64,000 nucleotides of DNA. Origin: Nocardiopsis terrae. Lineage in GTDB: Bacteria > Actinomycetota > Actinomycetes > Streptosporangiales > Streptosporangiaceae. The position numbers and the translations under genes are program-made. The notes beneath the pieces are model-generated. The model did no database searches. It was not told the DNA's origin and saw only the letters and a program-made list of their open reading frames with translations. Below, piece after piece: positions 25,451 through 34,242 of this stretch. Numbering within the stretch: position 1 is the first letter of the stretch; each line of letters begins with the position of its first letter. Where the stretch lies: positions 186,001 through 250,000 of the forward strand of contig NZ_BMXJ01000008.1 in the NCBI RefSeq assembly GCF_014651695.1, read 5' to 3'.

Positions 25451-26843
25451 CGAAACCTCCCCTCGGCCCCGGTGACCCCTGTCCCCAGGGGTCGGACGTG
25501 CCCGTCTGGGCCCCGTACCCGTTGACCTGCTGCGGGCCCGAGGCGTTGAGGAAACCGGACACGTCCCGGGTGGAGGGGCCGGTCTGTGTACCGGGCGCGC
25601 GTGAGGCCAGCGCGGCCAGACCCGGGGGGAGGCCGCCGGAGGCCGTGGTGTTGCCGATCCTGCTGCCACTGCCGCCGGCGGTCGGCGGTGCGAGCAGGTC
25701 CAGTTCCGAGGCGAGTCGGGCGAAGGCCTTGCGCAGCCCCTCGTCGGTGACCTTGGTGGGGTCGCCGTTGTTCTCGCCGGGTTCCAGTGCCCGGTAGGCG
25801 GCGGGGACGGGAGTGCGCAGCACCTTGGTCCCCAGCAGCTGCTGCAGGAAGTCAGGCTGGATCTCGTTCTTGCGGCTGTGCCGGGTGACCAGCGAGTACA
25901 CGTCCTCGTGGGAACGGATCTGCAGCCGTTCCCACATCGCCATCAGCCGCTGCGCGCCGCGCAGCGCGGGGACGTCCGGGGTCACCGTGACCACCGCGCT
26001 GTCGGCCAGTTCCACGGCCATCGCGGTCGCCTCGTTCATGTTGGATCCGCAGTCCACGATCACCATCTCGTACCGCGAGCGCAGGGCGCTCAGGATCCGG
26101 CGGGTGGCCCGGGCGTCGACGTCCTCGCCGCGCTCACCGTGCTCCGGCGCCAGCAGCACGTGCGGGCCGCGCGGGTCCACGTAGAGGGTTTCGGAGAGCA
26201 TGCCGGGGCTGATGTCGTCGGCGGCGTCCACCAGGTCCGCGATGGATCTGCGGTGCTGGAGGTTGAGGAAGGCGGGAAGGTCGCCGGCCTGCAGGTCCAG
26301 GTCGACCAGGCACACCACCCGGTCCCGGCGGGCCGCGGCCATCGCCAGGTGCACGGCGCAGGTGGTGGTGCCCACCCCGCCCTTGGCGCCGCTGACCGTC
26401 ACGATCCGGCCGCGCACCCCCGAGGCCGGCAGGTCGAACGCCGCCGACTCCAGGTGGCGTCGGAGCGTCCGCGACCACTCCGCGGCCTTGGCGATCCGCG
26501 TCTCCAGCTCGGTCAGCCCGGAGTCGGCGGAGAGCACGCCCCGGGCGCCCGCCTCCATGGCTCCGGTGAACGTCTCCGGGTCCATGGAGGAGGAGACGAG
26601 CAGGATGGCCAACTGCGGGTGCCGGTGCGACAGGTCGCGGACGGTCTCCAGGACCGGGGCGGGTCCCAGGTCCTGGTGGACCAGGACCACGTCGAGCTCG
26701 GGGTGCTCGCCGGCCCCGTTGATCAGGTCCGTGCCCGTGCGCCGGGTGGCCACGAGGTCGGCCCCGGCCAGTTCCTCGAAACGCGCGGCGAACACCATCT
26801 CCGTCTCGGATGTGGGCATCCCCGCCAGGACTCGGAAGTTCAC
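25443..26843 (-). CDS. cpaE: Tad pilus-associated ATPase CpaE/TadZ
   Basis: 466 residues. Residues 1-140 are an atypical receiver-like domain (DVVLVHQDLG, ILLVSSSMDPETFTGAMEAGARG). From residue 145 there is a ParA/MinD-type ATPase with a deviant Walker A SGAKGGVGTTT (151-161, Lys154), VCLVDLDLQAGDLPAFL and VIVDCGSNMNE. A Gly/Pro-rich tail of about 90 residues is poorly conserved. CpaE/TadZ positions the Tad machine. GTG with GGGGAG upstream; 6 bp after cpaB. Confidence 0.92.
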   Translation of the reverse strand: MNFRVLAGMPTSETEMVFAARFEELAGADLVATRRTGTDLINGAGEHPELDVVLVHQDLGPAPVLETVRDLSHRHPQLAILLVSSSMDPETFTGAMEAGARGVLSADSGLTELETRIAKAAEWSRTLRRHLESAAFDLPASGVRGRIVTVSGAKGGVGTTTCAVHLAMAAARRDRVVCLVDLDLQAGDLPAFLNLQHRRSIADLVDAADDISPGMLSETLYVDPRGPHVLLAPEHGERGEDVDARATRRILSALRSRYEMVIVDCGSNMNEATAMAVELADSAVVTVTPDVPALRGAQRLMAMWERLQIRSHEDVYSLVTRHSRKNEIQPDFLQQLLGTKVLRTPVPAAYRALEPGENNGDPTKVTDEGLRKAFARLASELDLLAPPTAGGSGSRIGNTTASGGLPPGLAALASRAPGTQTGPSTRDVSGFLNASGPQQVNGYGAQTGTSDPWGQGSPGPRGGFGG

Positions 26844-26849
26844 CGGTAC

Positions 26850-27641
26850 CTACTCCCCCTGCGGCGTACGCCGCTCTTCGGTCTGTTCACCATCGGACGG
26901 TTGCGCCCCCTGGTCGTCAGCGATCTCCTCGATGATCTCGTCGAAGTCACCGCTGCACACCTGGGGTTCTCCGGCGTCTCCACCGCCCGCGGCGCTGACC
27001 AGGGCCAACCGGAGCTTGGTGGAGAACTCCTCGGCGTAGGCCAGCTGGAGGGCGGCCTGCGGGTCGAGCCGGAAGGTCACCGGGACCACGCCGGTCACCC
27101 CGCCGCCCTCCTCCTCCTGGCTGCGCAGCTCCCCGATGTCGAGGACCTCCACCTCGGTGATGACCCGGGTCGCACAGGCCTCACCGTGGTCGCGCGCCTG
27201 GAAGGTGCCGTAGATGTCCACGACCGAACCGCGCTGCACCTTGCCCGCCACCCCGGTCTCGGCGTTGACCATGATGGCGATCTCCCGCTCGCCGGTGGTC
27301 AGGGTGGGCTGCGGCTCGACCATGCCGCGCTGCAGGATGGCCCCGGCCTCCAGATGGGTGGAGGCCACCAGCTCCTGGCCGGAGGGGGTGTCGACGTCGG
27401 ACAGGTCGGTGATGAAGACCTCCGGGTCGAAGTAGGCGGCGGGGACCTCGACCCTTTCGACCGAGTCCTGGCCGATCGGCTGGTAGGCCTCCACGGGTTC
27501 GGCCAGACGCAGGACGGTGGAGAACCGGCCCATCTGTTCCTGCTGGCTGTTGAGGTAGGCGAAGACGGAGGCGAACACGGCGACGGCGCCGATAGCGGCC
27601 ACGACCATGAGTAGGACACCGCGTCGCTGACGGGGGTTCAT
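26850..27641 (-). CDS. cpaB: Tad pilus assembly protein CpaB/RcpC
   Basis: 263 residues. One N-terminal membrane helix (GVLLMVVAAIGAVAVFASVFA), then an SAF-like domain (EAYQPIGQDSVERVEVP) and the RcpC/CpaB region (TTGEREIAIMVNAETGVAGKVQRGSVVDIYGTF). Exported with its bulk outside the membrane. The ATG at 27641 is right at the start of homology. The acidic C-terminus (DEIIEEIADDQG) is disordered. First of the core tad genes, 61 bp after a zinc-ribbon protein gene. Confidence 0.9.
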   Translation of the reverse strand: MNPRQRRGVLLMVVAAIGAVAVFASVFAYLNSQQEQMGRFSTVLRLAEPVEAYQPIGQDSVERVEVPAAYFDPEVFITDLSDVDTPSGQELVASTHLEAGAILQRGMVEPQPTLTTGEREIAIMVNAETGVAGKVQRGSVVDIYGTFQARDHGEACATRVITEVEVLDIGELRSQEEEGGGVTGVVPVTFRLDPQAALQLAYAEEFSTKLRLALVSAAGGGDAGEPQVCSGDFDEIIEEIADDQGAQPSDGEQTEERRTPQGE

Positions 27642-27702
27642 AGGGGGTGGTTTCCGTTTCCAGTGTCGTCGTGGGCCTTCCGCCCGGGGAGGGAGCGGGG
27701 CC

Positions 27703-28857
27703 CTAGCGGGAGTAGGTCCGTGGCGGGTCCGGCTGCGGGGCGCGGCCCGGGAACGCCGGGCCCTCGGGCGGGGCGAGGGGCCCGTGTCCCGGGGGAGGGG
27801 CGTGTCCGTTGGCCGGTCCTGCGGCTGTGGCGGGGTGGTGTTCGGGCGGTGCGGGGGCGGCGGGGTTCCCGGTCGGTGCCGTGGCGCCGGCCCGCCCGTC
27901 GCGGTGCCGTACGGGGTTCTCTCCTGGCACGGGGTGTCCGTTCGGGGGTCGGGGGTGTGCGCCGTGGGCCGCGGCGGGGCCCGGGCGGGGTGTCTGGGCG
28001 GAACCCGTGGTCGAGTTGGCCGAGCAGAAGGGGCAGGGTTTGGCGGACATGGGTTCACCGCACCAGGAGCAGGCGCTGGCTCTGACGGAGCCCGCAGCGT
28101 AGGCGAGGGCCTGCGGATGGGCGCTCAACGCCACGAACTCCACGTATTTGGCGGTCCCCCAGTAGGCGCTGCCGAGGGGCTGGGCGGGCAGGAGCCGGGT
28201 GGCCACCGGCTGGACGGCCCGGGGCAGGTGCTCGTCGAACACGCCGGTGATGCCCGGGTCCGGGGTGGAGTACAGCAGCTGTACCGGCTGGACCGGGCGG
28301 AAGGGCAGCCCGGCCGCGACCTCGGCAGGGCGCAGCCGGCCCACCTGCGCGGTGGGGGCGCAGTAGGCGAGGAAGGACACCGTGGGCGCGTACGAGCCCA
28401 TGTGCTGGCGCAGGCTCGTGGGCAGGGTGGAGAGCCCGGAGACCGTGCGCAGCCAGGCCCCGGCCAGCAGGTGTTTGGGGAGCTCCTCGCAGAGCGCTGC
28501 GACCACGCCCGGCGGCAGGTAGGGGGACAGGTAGGCGAGTTGGTCGGCGACCAGGGACAGGGCCAGGGGGGACAGGTCGATACCGATCCCGGCGATGTGG
28601 TCGGTGCGCAGGGAGCCCCGGGCGAAGTTGACCGCCCGTTGGGCGTCCGAGGCCTGCCAGGCCGGGTAGAGCGCGACGACCTTGCGGCCCGCGCCCACCT
28701 CCTGCCCGGCGAAGGCGACGAAGGCGGCGCTGCGCGCGCCGACACCGTCACCCCGCATGGTGAACCGTCGGGCTCCGGCCTCGCCCACGTGGCCCGTGCT
28801 GGGGATGTCCGCCAACAGGGCTACGGTCGTCGCCGACCGAGGTAGGGCATTGGACAC
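27703..28857 (-). CDS. Hypothetical protein with zinc-ribbon motif, first gene of tad operon
   Basis: 384 residues from a GTG with GGAGC 7 nt upstream. No signal peptide or membrane helix. Residues 1-250 are a conserved-looking alpha/beta region that I cannot assign. Near 280 there is CSWCGEPMSAKPCPFC, two CxxC pairs that could bind zinc. The last ~100 residues are Pro/Gly/His-rich and probably disordered. Same strand and close spacing place it as the leading gene of the Tad unit, so it may be an accessory or regulatory factor for piliation. Confidence 0.7.
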   Translation of the reverse strand: MSNALPRSATTVALLADIPSTGHVGEAGARRFTMRGDGVGARSAAFVAFAGQEVGAGRKVVALYPAWQASDAQRAVNFARGSLRTDHIAGIGIDLSPLALSLVADQLAYLSPYLPPGVVAALCEELPKHLLAGAWLRTVSGLSTLPTSLRQHMGSYAPTVSFLAYCAPTAQVGRLRPAEVAAGLPFRPVQPVQLLYSTPDPGITGVFDEHLPRAVQPVATRLLPAQPLGSAYWGTAKYVEFVALSAHPQALAYAAGSVRASACSWCGEPMSAKPCPFCSANSTTGSAQTPRPGPAAAHGAHPRPPNGHPVPGENPVRHRDGRAGATAPTGNPAAPAPPEHHPATAAGPANGHAPPPGHGPLAPPEGPAFPGRAPQPDPPRTYSR

Positions 28858-29590
28858 TGGGAAAGCTCCATCGGATCTACGCACTCGGACGGTTTCGGAT
28901 GCTGCAGAGGCGCCCCGCGTCTCAGGTGCCACTCGCACGCATCGTAACGAATGGGTGTGGCGGAGCGGGAGGTCCGGTATTCCCCGCCTCGGGAAACGGG
29001 TGCCGTGGCGCGGTGCCGTTTCTGCTGGGGGGCCGGCGCGGCCCGGTCGGTGGCGGCAGGCCTCCGGTGCTGGCGGAGAGGGCCGGGTTCCCGTGCTCGC
29101 ATCGGGTGTACCTCGTGGGGGAGTGGACGGAGATGGCCGCATGTGGCCACCCGACGTTGCACCTTTTTTGCTGAAAGTTCTTTTTGTCCCTTTGTTTTCT
29201 CTCGCGAGTCGAACTCTCGTGCTGGTCGGTGGACTGGGGGTCGGGGGCGAAGGGGCGGAGCCCGCCCCGGGGCAGAGGCTCCTGAGGAGACGGGAGAAAA
29301 AGCTGTCGCTCATCCAAGGATGCCTCCCCGTGCCGGTCCCCACCAGGGCCACCGGTCATCCCTGTGGACAACCCGTCGTAGAAGTGTTCCGGCGGCGTGA
29401 GCGGAGCCACCTGCGCCCCTCAGGCACCACCCGCCACGGATCGGAAAGAGGGGGAAAGGGGTGGTGGTGAGGTCGGGGCGGTGCCGCGTGCGTCTCGTTC
29501 GGGGTTGTCCTCCCCGACAGGCGGGAACGAATCAGGAGGACTTCGCGTCATATCTTAAGAAGTCACATGCCCCCTGAGGAGACGAACACG
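28858..29590. other. Divergent intergenic region, tad operon / DUF1232
   Basis: About 730 bp with no gene I can support. The tad operon promoter should lie here. A T-rich patch at 29160-29210 is the lowest G+C part. I tested it for a tRNA T-arm and found none. Confidence 0.4.
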
Positions 29591-30019
29591 ATGCGCAAGG
29601 CAAACCGGGCCGCGGCCGGCGCGGCCGCTTGGCAGGTCATCCAGAACACCGACGGCCGGGTCTCCGTGTGGCAGCGCGTCCGCGCGGTTCCGCGCATGGT
29701 CGGGGCGAAGCTGCGCGGCCGCTACCACGAACTCAGCGGCGGCAAGCTCTTCATGATGCTGGTGCTGGTCGGCTACGTCGTCTCCCCGATCGACTTCGTC
29801 CCCGAGCTGATCCTCTCGGTCTTCGGCCTGGTCGACGACATCGCCGTCGCCGTGTGGCTGACCACCATGGCGCTGGGCGAGAGCGAGCGCTTCGTCATCT
29901 GGGAGCGCGAGCACCAGGCCCAGGAGGCCTTCGACCGGGCCAACCCGCAAGGGCCCCAAGCCGACCAGCCGGGACAGCGCCCCGGACAGCCCGGGCAGAG
30001 CGCCCCGCAGGGCCGGTAG
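29591..30019 (+). CDS. YkvA/DUF1232 family membrane protein
   Basis: 142 residues from an ATG with GAGGAG 9 nt upstream (an ATG at 29567 is less likely). It contains the DUF1232 core LVGYVVSPIDFVPELILSVFGLVDDIAVAVWLTTM, giving two short hydrophobic helices around the SPIDFVPE signature. The tail is Gln/Pro/Gly-rich. The biochemical role of the family is not established. A perfect 16-bp hairpin follows. Confidence 0.85.
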   Translation: MRKANRAAAGAAAWQVIQNTDGRVSVWQRVRAVPRMVGAKLRGRYHELSGGKLFMMLVLVGYVVSPIDFVPELILSVFGLVDDIAVAVWLTTMALGESERFVIWEREHQAQEAFDRANPQGPQADQPGQRPGQPGQSAPQGR

Positions 30020-30084
30020 CCCGGTCGGGGCACGAGAGCCCGGACCGCACACCATCGCCGAGCCGCGTACTTCTGTCGAGCCGA

Positions 30085-30122
30085 ACCGTGTCCGAGGAGG
30101 CCCAGCCCTCCTCGGACACGGT
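30085..30122. terminator. Bidirectional terminator hairpin
   Basis: A perfect 16-bp stem (ACCGTGTCCGAGGAGG with its exact complement) closes a 6-nt loop. It lies between the convergent DUF1232 and IclR genes. Confidence 0.75.
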
Positions 30123-30199
30123 CGTTCCCGGGGGGCGGTCCCGCGTGGCACGGTCCCGCCGACAGGTGCGGGAAGCCCGTCAGGGTCCCGGACCCGAGA

Positions 30200-31051
30200 T
30201 CACTCGGTTCCGTCCCGGACGGGCCGGAAGCCCTGGGTGCGGATCATGTTCTCCCTGGAGACCGGGGCGCCCATGGCGCGGGACACCCCCCGCGCGGCGG
30301 CCACGAGGACCGGCAGGTAGCGGCGCGGGTCTCCGGTTTCGAACGGTACGACCAGGGACAGGGCGGCGACCACGCGGTTGTCGCTGTCGCGCACGGGCGC
30401 GGCCAGCCCGACGGACTCAGGGGTCATCGTCCGGGGAGACACCACGAACCCGTCGCGGCGGATCCCGGCGAGGAGGCGGCGCAGCCGGGCGGGGTCGGTG
30501 ACGGTGTGCGGAGTGGCCGCGTGCAGTCGCCCGCCGAGCACGCGCTCCTGGAACTCGGCCGGTTCGTGGGCGAGCAGGACCAGGCCGGTGGAGGTGGCGT
30601 GGACGGGCAGCCGCCCGGCGACCTCGGCGACGTTGCGCCCGGCCTCGGGGCGGGAGAGGCGTTCGAGGTAGAGGACGTCGGTCCCCTCCAGTACACCGAT
30701 CTGGGTGTGCTCCCGGACCACCGCCTGGAGGTCCTCCATGTAGGGGAGGGCGGCCCGGCTGAGGCCTCGGGCGGGTGAGGAGCGCGAGGCGATCTCCCAC
30801 AGCCGGTAACCGACGCGCACGCGCTTGTCGGGCCCGCGTTCCAGGGCGCCCAGCGCAACCAGCTCCCCGACCAGACGGTGTGCCGTGGCGACGGGGAGAC
30901 CGGCACGGCGGGAGATCTCGGAGGCGGTGAGGGAGGGGGCGGGCCCGCCCTCCGGGCCCGCCCCGGCGGCGTCGGGCCCGTTGAAGGTGCGCAGGATCCG
31001 CATGGCGCGGCTGAGCACGGAATCCCCTGTCGTCGGCACGGCCGTGTCCAC
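30200..31051 (-). CDS. IclR-family regulator, probable regulator of pobA
   Basis: 283 residues. N-terminal winged helix (VLSRAMRILRTF, SLTASEISRRAGLPVATAHRLVGEL) and a C-terminal effector domain (LEGTDVLYLERLSRPE, GRLPVHATSTGLVLLAH, RRDGFVVS, GLAAPVRD) typical of IclR/PobR/PcaR proteins that sense aromatic acids. The GTG at 31051 abuts GGAGAG rather closely, so the start may be a few codons off. Divergent from pobA with inverted repeats between, which supports control of 4-hydroxybenzoate use. Confidence 0.88.
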   Translation of the reverse strand: MDTAVPTTGDSVLSRAMRILRTFNGPDAAGAGPEGGPAPSLTASEISRRAGLPVATAHRLVGELVALGALERGPDKRVRVGYRLWEIASRSSPARGLSRAALPYMEDLQAVVREHTQIGVLEGTDVLYLERLSRPEAGRNVAEVAGRLPVHATSTGLVLLAHEPAEFQERVLGGRLHAATPHTVTDPARLRRLLAGIRRDGFVVSPRTMTPESVGLAAPVRDSDNRVVAALSLVVPFETGDPRRYLPVLVAAARGVSRAMGAPVSRENMIRTQGFRPVRDGTE

Positions 31052-31101
31052 CTCTCCGCTGCTTCACCACTCCTGTTCGTGCGCAAAGCGTACATCTGTC
31101 C

Positions 31102-31145
31102 TTTGGGTGAACTTCTGCTGGTTCCGTTTCTCACCCAGTGGAACC
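31102..31145. promoter_or_regulatory. Inverted repeats between iclR-type regulator and pobA
   Basis: CTGGTTCC (31116-31123) and GGAACCAG (31138-31145) are a perfect inverted repeat with a 14-nt spacer. TGGGTGA (31102-31108) and TCACCCA (31129-31135) are a second, interleaved repeat. They lie 75-120 bp upstream of pobA, where an IclR-type operator is expected. Confidence 0.45.
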
Positions 31146-31220
31146 AGGCCTGGTGCCGCCCGGCTCCCCGGGCACATGCTGAGGGTGACCCCGGCACCCA
31201 CGGACGGAGAACGCGAACCG

Positions 31221-32474
31221 ATGAACGCCGAACACCGCCGGCTCAGGACCCGGGTGGCCGTCATCGGCGCCGGGCCCGCGGGCCTGATGCTCTCTCATCT
31301 GCTCTCCCTCTCCGGGATCGACTCCGTCGTCATCGACCTGCGCGAACGCGCCGACATCGAGACGACCGTCCGGGCCGGGATCCTGGAACAGGGCACCGTC
31401 GACCTCATGACCGGCACCGGGGTGGGCGAACGCGCGCTCTCCGAGGGACAGTGCCACGGCGGCATCGGAATCCGCAGCCGCGGCGAGACCCGAAGGATCG
31501 ACCTCTCCGGCCTCACCGGGCGCTCCGTTCACCTCTACCCCCAGCACGAGGTGCTCAAGGACCTCATCGCGGCCCGCCTCGCGGCCGGGGGCGACCTGCG
31601 CTTCGGCGTGAGCGGCGTCAGCGTCCACGACGTCACCACCGACACCCCCTCCGTACGCTTCACCGACGCCGACGGCACCCGCGTCGAACTCTCCTGCGCC
31701 GTGGTCGCCGGATGCGACGGCAGCCGCGGCGTCAGCCGTTCCGCCGTCCCCGAGAGCGTGCGCACCGACTACTTCCGGGCCTACGAACACGGCTGGTTCG
31801 GCATCCTCACCGAGGCCCCGCCCAGCTCCGACGAGCTCGTCTACACGCACTCCGAGCGCGGGTTCGCGCTGATCAGCTCACGCACCCCCAGCGTGCAGCG
31901 GATGTACTTCCAGTGCGATCCCGCCGAGGACGCCCAAGCCTGGAGTGACGACCGGATCTGGACGGAACTGCGCACGCGGGTCAACGGCAACGGGTTCGAG
32001 CTCAGGGAGGGGCCGATCATCCAGCGCGGGGTCATCCCCATGCGCAGCCGTGTCCTCGCCCCGATGGGCCACGGACGCCTCCTCCTCGCCGGGGACGCCG
32101 CGCACGTCGTCCCGCCCACCGGCGCCAAGGGCCTCAACCTGGCCGTCGCCGACGCCGCCGTGCTCTGCCAGGCGCTCGAACGCTTCTTCCACCGGGGTTC
32201 GGCGGACCTGCTCGCCGCCTACGGCCGGACCGCCGCGGACCGCGCCTGGCGGGCCCAGCACTTCTCCTGGTGGATGACGTCCATGCTGCACACGGCCGCG
32301 GACGGGGACCCCTTCGGACTGCGCCGTCAGCTCGCCGAGATCGACCAGGTCACGGGTTCGAGGGCGGGCCGGACCTTCCTCGCCGAGGCGTACACGGGCT
32401 GGCCGATCCCGGTGACCGACCCCGCCTCGGCCATCGCCGACGTGATCACCGCGTCCGCCTCCCGGACCCCCTGA
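31221..32474 (+). CDS. pobA: 4-hydroxybenzoate 3-monooxygenase
   Basis: 417 residues. A FAD/NADPH-dependent enzyme that hydroxylates 4-hydroxybenzoate to protocatechuate, the entry to the beta-ketoadipate pathway. The FAD motif VIGAGPAGLM is at residues 14-23. The PobA signatures RAGILEQGTVDLM and VHLYPQHEVLKDL, and the second FAD motif GRLLLAGDAAHVVPPTGAKG, are present. It is slightly longer than the usual 390-395 residues. The ATG at 31221 is preferred because upstream codons are antisense to the IclR gene. No ring-cleavage genes are adjacent. Confidence 0.92.
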   Translation: MNAEHRRLRTRVAVIGAGPAGLMLSHLLSLSGIDSVVIDLRERADIETTVRAGILEQGTVDLMTGTGVGERALSEGQCHGGIGIRSRGETRRIDLSGLTGRSVHLYPQHEVLKDLIAARLAAGGDLRFGVSGVSVHDVTTDTPSVRFTDADGTRVELSCAVVAGCDGSRGVSRSAVPESVRTDYFRAYEHGWFGILTEAPPSSDELVYTHSERGFALISSRTPSVQRMYFQCDPAEDAQAWSDDRIWTELRTRVNGNGFELREGPIIQRGVIPMRSRVLAPMGHGRLLLAGDAAHVVPPTGAKGLNLAVADAAVLCQALERFFHRGSADLLAAYGRTAADRAWRAQHFSWWMTSMLHTAADGDPFGLRRQLAEIDQVTGSRAGRTFLAEAYTGWPIPVTDPASAIADVITASASRTP

Positions 32475-32485
32475 ACCCGGACGGC

Positions 32486-32644
32486 TCAGAGACCGACGAG
32501 GCCCTCCCAGATCATCCCGACCAGCCGCAGCGCCACCGCGCCCAGGCCCGCCAGGACCAGGGCCGCCACCACCGCCGTCACCGTGTGGAGCAGCACCGCC
32601 GTGGTCCGTCGTGCGGTGCGCGGACGCCGACCGGGCCCGGTCAC
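32486..32644 (-). CDS. Small single-TM protein of the GTPase operon
   Basis: 52 residues: a basic N-terminus (GPGRRPRTARR) and one hydrophobic helix (TVTAVVAALVLAGLGAVALRLV). Its GTG overlaps the TGA of the preceding GTPase gene (GTGA), a strong sign of translational coupling and hence of a real gene. Last gene of the GTPase/GAP1 operon. It may anchor or regulate the membrane GTPase. Confidence 0.6.
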   Translation of the reverse strand: MTGPGRRPRTARRTTAVLLHTVTAVVAALVLAGLGAVALRLVGMIWEGLVGL

Positions 32645-34242
32645 CGGGCCCGCCCCGTCCGCGTCGGTCCCGTCTGCGCCGGCTCTGCCCGAGCGGCGTG
32701 CGTGCCCGGGTTCGGAACGGATCCGGGGAGCGGGGGCGGCGCGGGTCCGGGGCCCGCGAGGCCGGTGAACTGCTCCGCCTCCGGGACCAGCAGCCATCGC
32801 AGCAGGGTGGTGAGACTGGGATCCGGGTCTCCCCCGGGGGCCACGACCGCCCCGGTCACGAACACCTCCACCGAGCCGAAGTCGCTCCGGGCCGCCCGCA
32901 ACAGGTTGTTCAGCCCCATCACCTCCCGCACCCACCGCTCCGCGGGCACGTCGGCCGGCGCGAGGGACGTCCCCGCCAACAGGTCGCCCCGGGTGATCAC
33001 GACCGCCAGCCGGGACCGCCACAGCCCCCGCCCCGACGCCAGGTACTGCCGCTGGACCTCGTCGCGCACCTGCATGTACGGCCGCTCGGGGTCGGGGGTG
33101 AGCGAACGCTCCCCGGCCAGGCGCCGCTGCTCCCCGGCGCCGAGCGCGTTCCACACCGCGGGCACCGACAACGGATCCACCACCAGTACGAACGTCCCGG
33201 TCCGGCCCAGGTAGGTGAGCTCCTCGGTGCGGTCAGTGCGGTCGAACCACTCCCCGGCGGCGTCGTACACCTGCAGGAGCAGGGTGCGCGTCCCGGCCGT
33301 CACCCGCAGCGCGAGCCCGCGCGCCCGGCGCCCCGGCTGGGTCGGGGGCACCCTCCGGCCGGGGGAGAGAGCCAGTGCGCTCTCGCCCAACCGGTGCCGG
33401 GTGTCCTCATCCGCCGGTTCCACCCGGGCCCCCGGACGGCCCGCGGCGGCGTGCTCCAGAGCCGCGTACAGACCGTGGGTGAGCCTGGTCTTGCCCGCCC
33501 CGGTCCCCCCGAACAGCGCGACCGGGAGCTCCCGCGCCTCCCCCGGCCGGTGCTCCATGCCCTGGCCGCAGTGCGGGCACAGCGCACCCAGCCCGGCGGC
33601 GCCCAGGAGGAGCAGTGTCGGCATGCTCCGCCCGCACAGGCACCGGCGCCGCAGCAGCCCCCGGCGCCCGGGCCGGACGTCGCGGTGCACCCGGCCGCAG
33701 CGGTCGCACTCGTGCGAGGGGTAGGTCATGTGCTCGAAGCAGCGCGGGCACAGCATGCGGATCCTCCGGTACCGCAGCAGCCCGCCGTCCACCAGCCGAA
33801 GGACGGCCACCGCGGTCCAGGCCCAGGCCAGGTGGGTGAGCACGAGCACGGCCTGTACGGCCAGGTGCGGCAACAGCAGGACCGCGAACGGGCCGGTACC
33901 GACCGCGACCCGTGAGCCCACCTCGGCGAGGTCCCACCACGCCGGGCCGCCGTGATAGCCGAACTCGGCGGGGTCCTCCGGCCCGGGTTCGGGCGCACGC
34001 GGGTTGTCCCCGTGGAAGAGCACCGCCTGGACGGCCCGGACGTACACCCGGGTGAGCACGGCGAAACCGAAGGCCAGGGCAAGGGACGCCGCTACGGTCA
34101 GGGTGCTGAGCAGGAAGGCCAGCACCTTGGCGGGGTCCCCTCCGAAAACGACGCCCAGGGCCACGACGAACCCGGGCACGAGGACGATCAGCCCCGGCAC
34201 CAGGAAGTCGGAGGCGGCGGAGGCGGGAGAGTGTCCGTTCAA
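32641..34242 (-). CDS. Membrane-anchored zinc-ribbon TRAFAC-type GTPase
   Basis: 533 residues from a TTG that overlaps the previous stop (TTGA). Four hydrophobic segments occupy about residues 12-150. A Cys-rich region follows: CPRC (165-168), CDRC (179-182), a CLC pair at 201-203 and CPHC (222-225). The GTPase domain then starts at LFGGTGAGKT (Walker A, Lys251), with a G3-like DAAGE and a TRGD motif at the G4 position. This fits the double-GTPase (DO-GTPase) clade paired with GAP1 proteins. The Pro-rich C-terminus is disordered. Confidence 0.8.
   Translation of the reverse strand: MNGHSPASAASDFLVPGLIVLVPGFVVALGVVFGGDPAKVLAFLLSTLTVAASLALAFGFAVLTRVYVRAVQAVLFHGDNPRAPEPGPEDPAEFGYHGGPAWWDLAEVGSRVAVGTGPFAVLLLPHLAVQAVLVLTHLAWAWTAVAVLRLVDGGLLRYRRIRMLCPRCFEHMTYPSHECDRCGRVHRDVRPGRRGLLRRRCLCGRSMPTLLLLGAAGLGALCPHCGQGMEHRPGEARELPVALFGGTGAGKTRLTHGLYAALEHAAAGRPGARVEPADEDTRHRLGESALALSPGRRVPPTQPGRRARGLALRVTAGTRTLLLQVYDAAGEWFDRTDRTEELTYLGRTGTFVLVVDPLSVPAVWNALGAGEQRRLAGERSLTPDPERPYMQVRDEVQRQYLASGRGLWRSRLAVVITRGDLLAGTSLAPADVPAERWVREVMGLNNLLRAARSDFGSVEVFVTGAVVAPGGDPDPSLTTLLRWLLVPEAEQFTGLAGPGPAPPPLPGSVPNPGTHAARAEPAQTGPTRTGRAR

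Noticed and set aside
29195..29225. T-arm-like sequence (GAGTTCGACTC on the minus strand)
   Set aside because: The stem is only 4 bp, with no acceptor, D or anticodon arms around it, so it is not a tRNA.
30825..31220. N-terminal extension of PobA
   Set aside because: Antisense to the IclR gene and absent from the family; the FAD motif starts 14 residues after the ATG at 31221.
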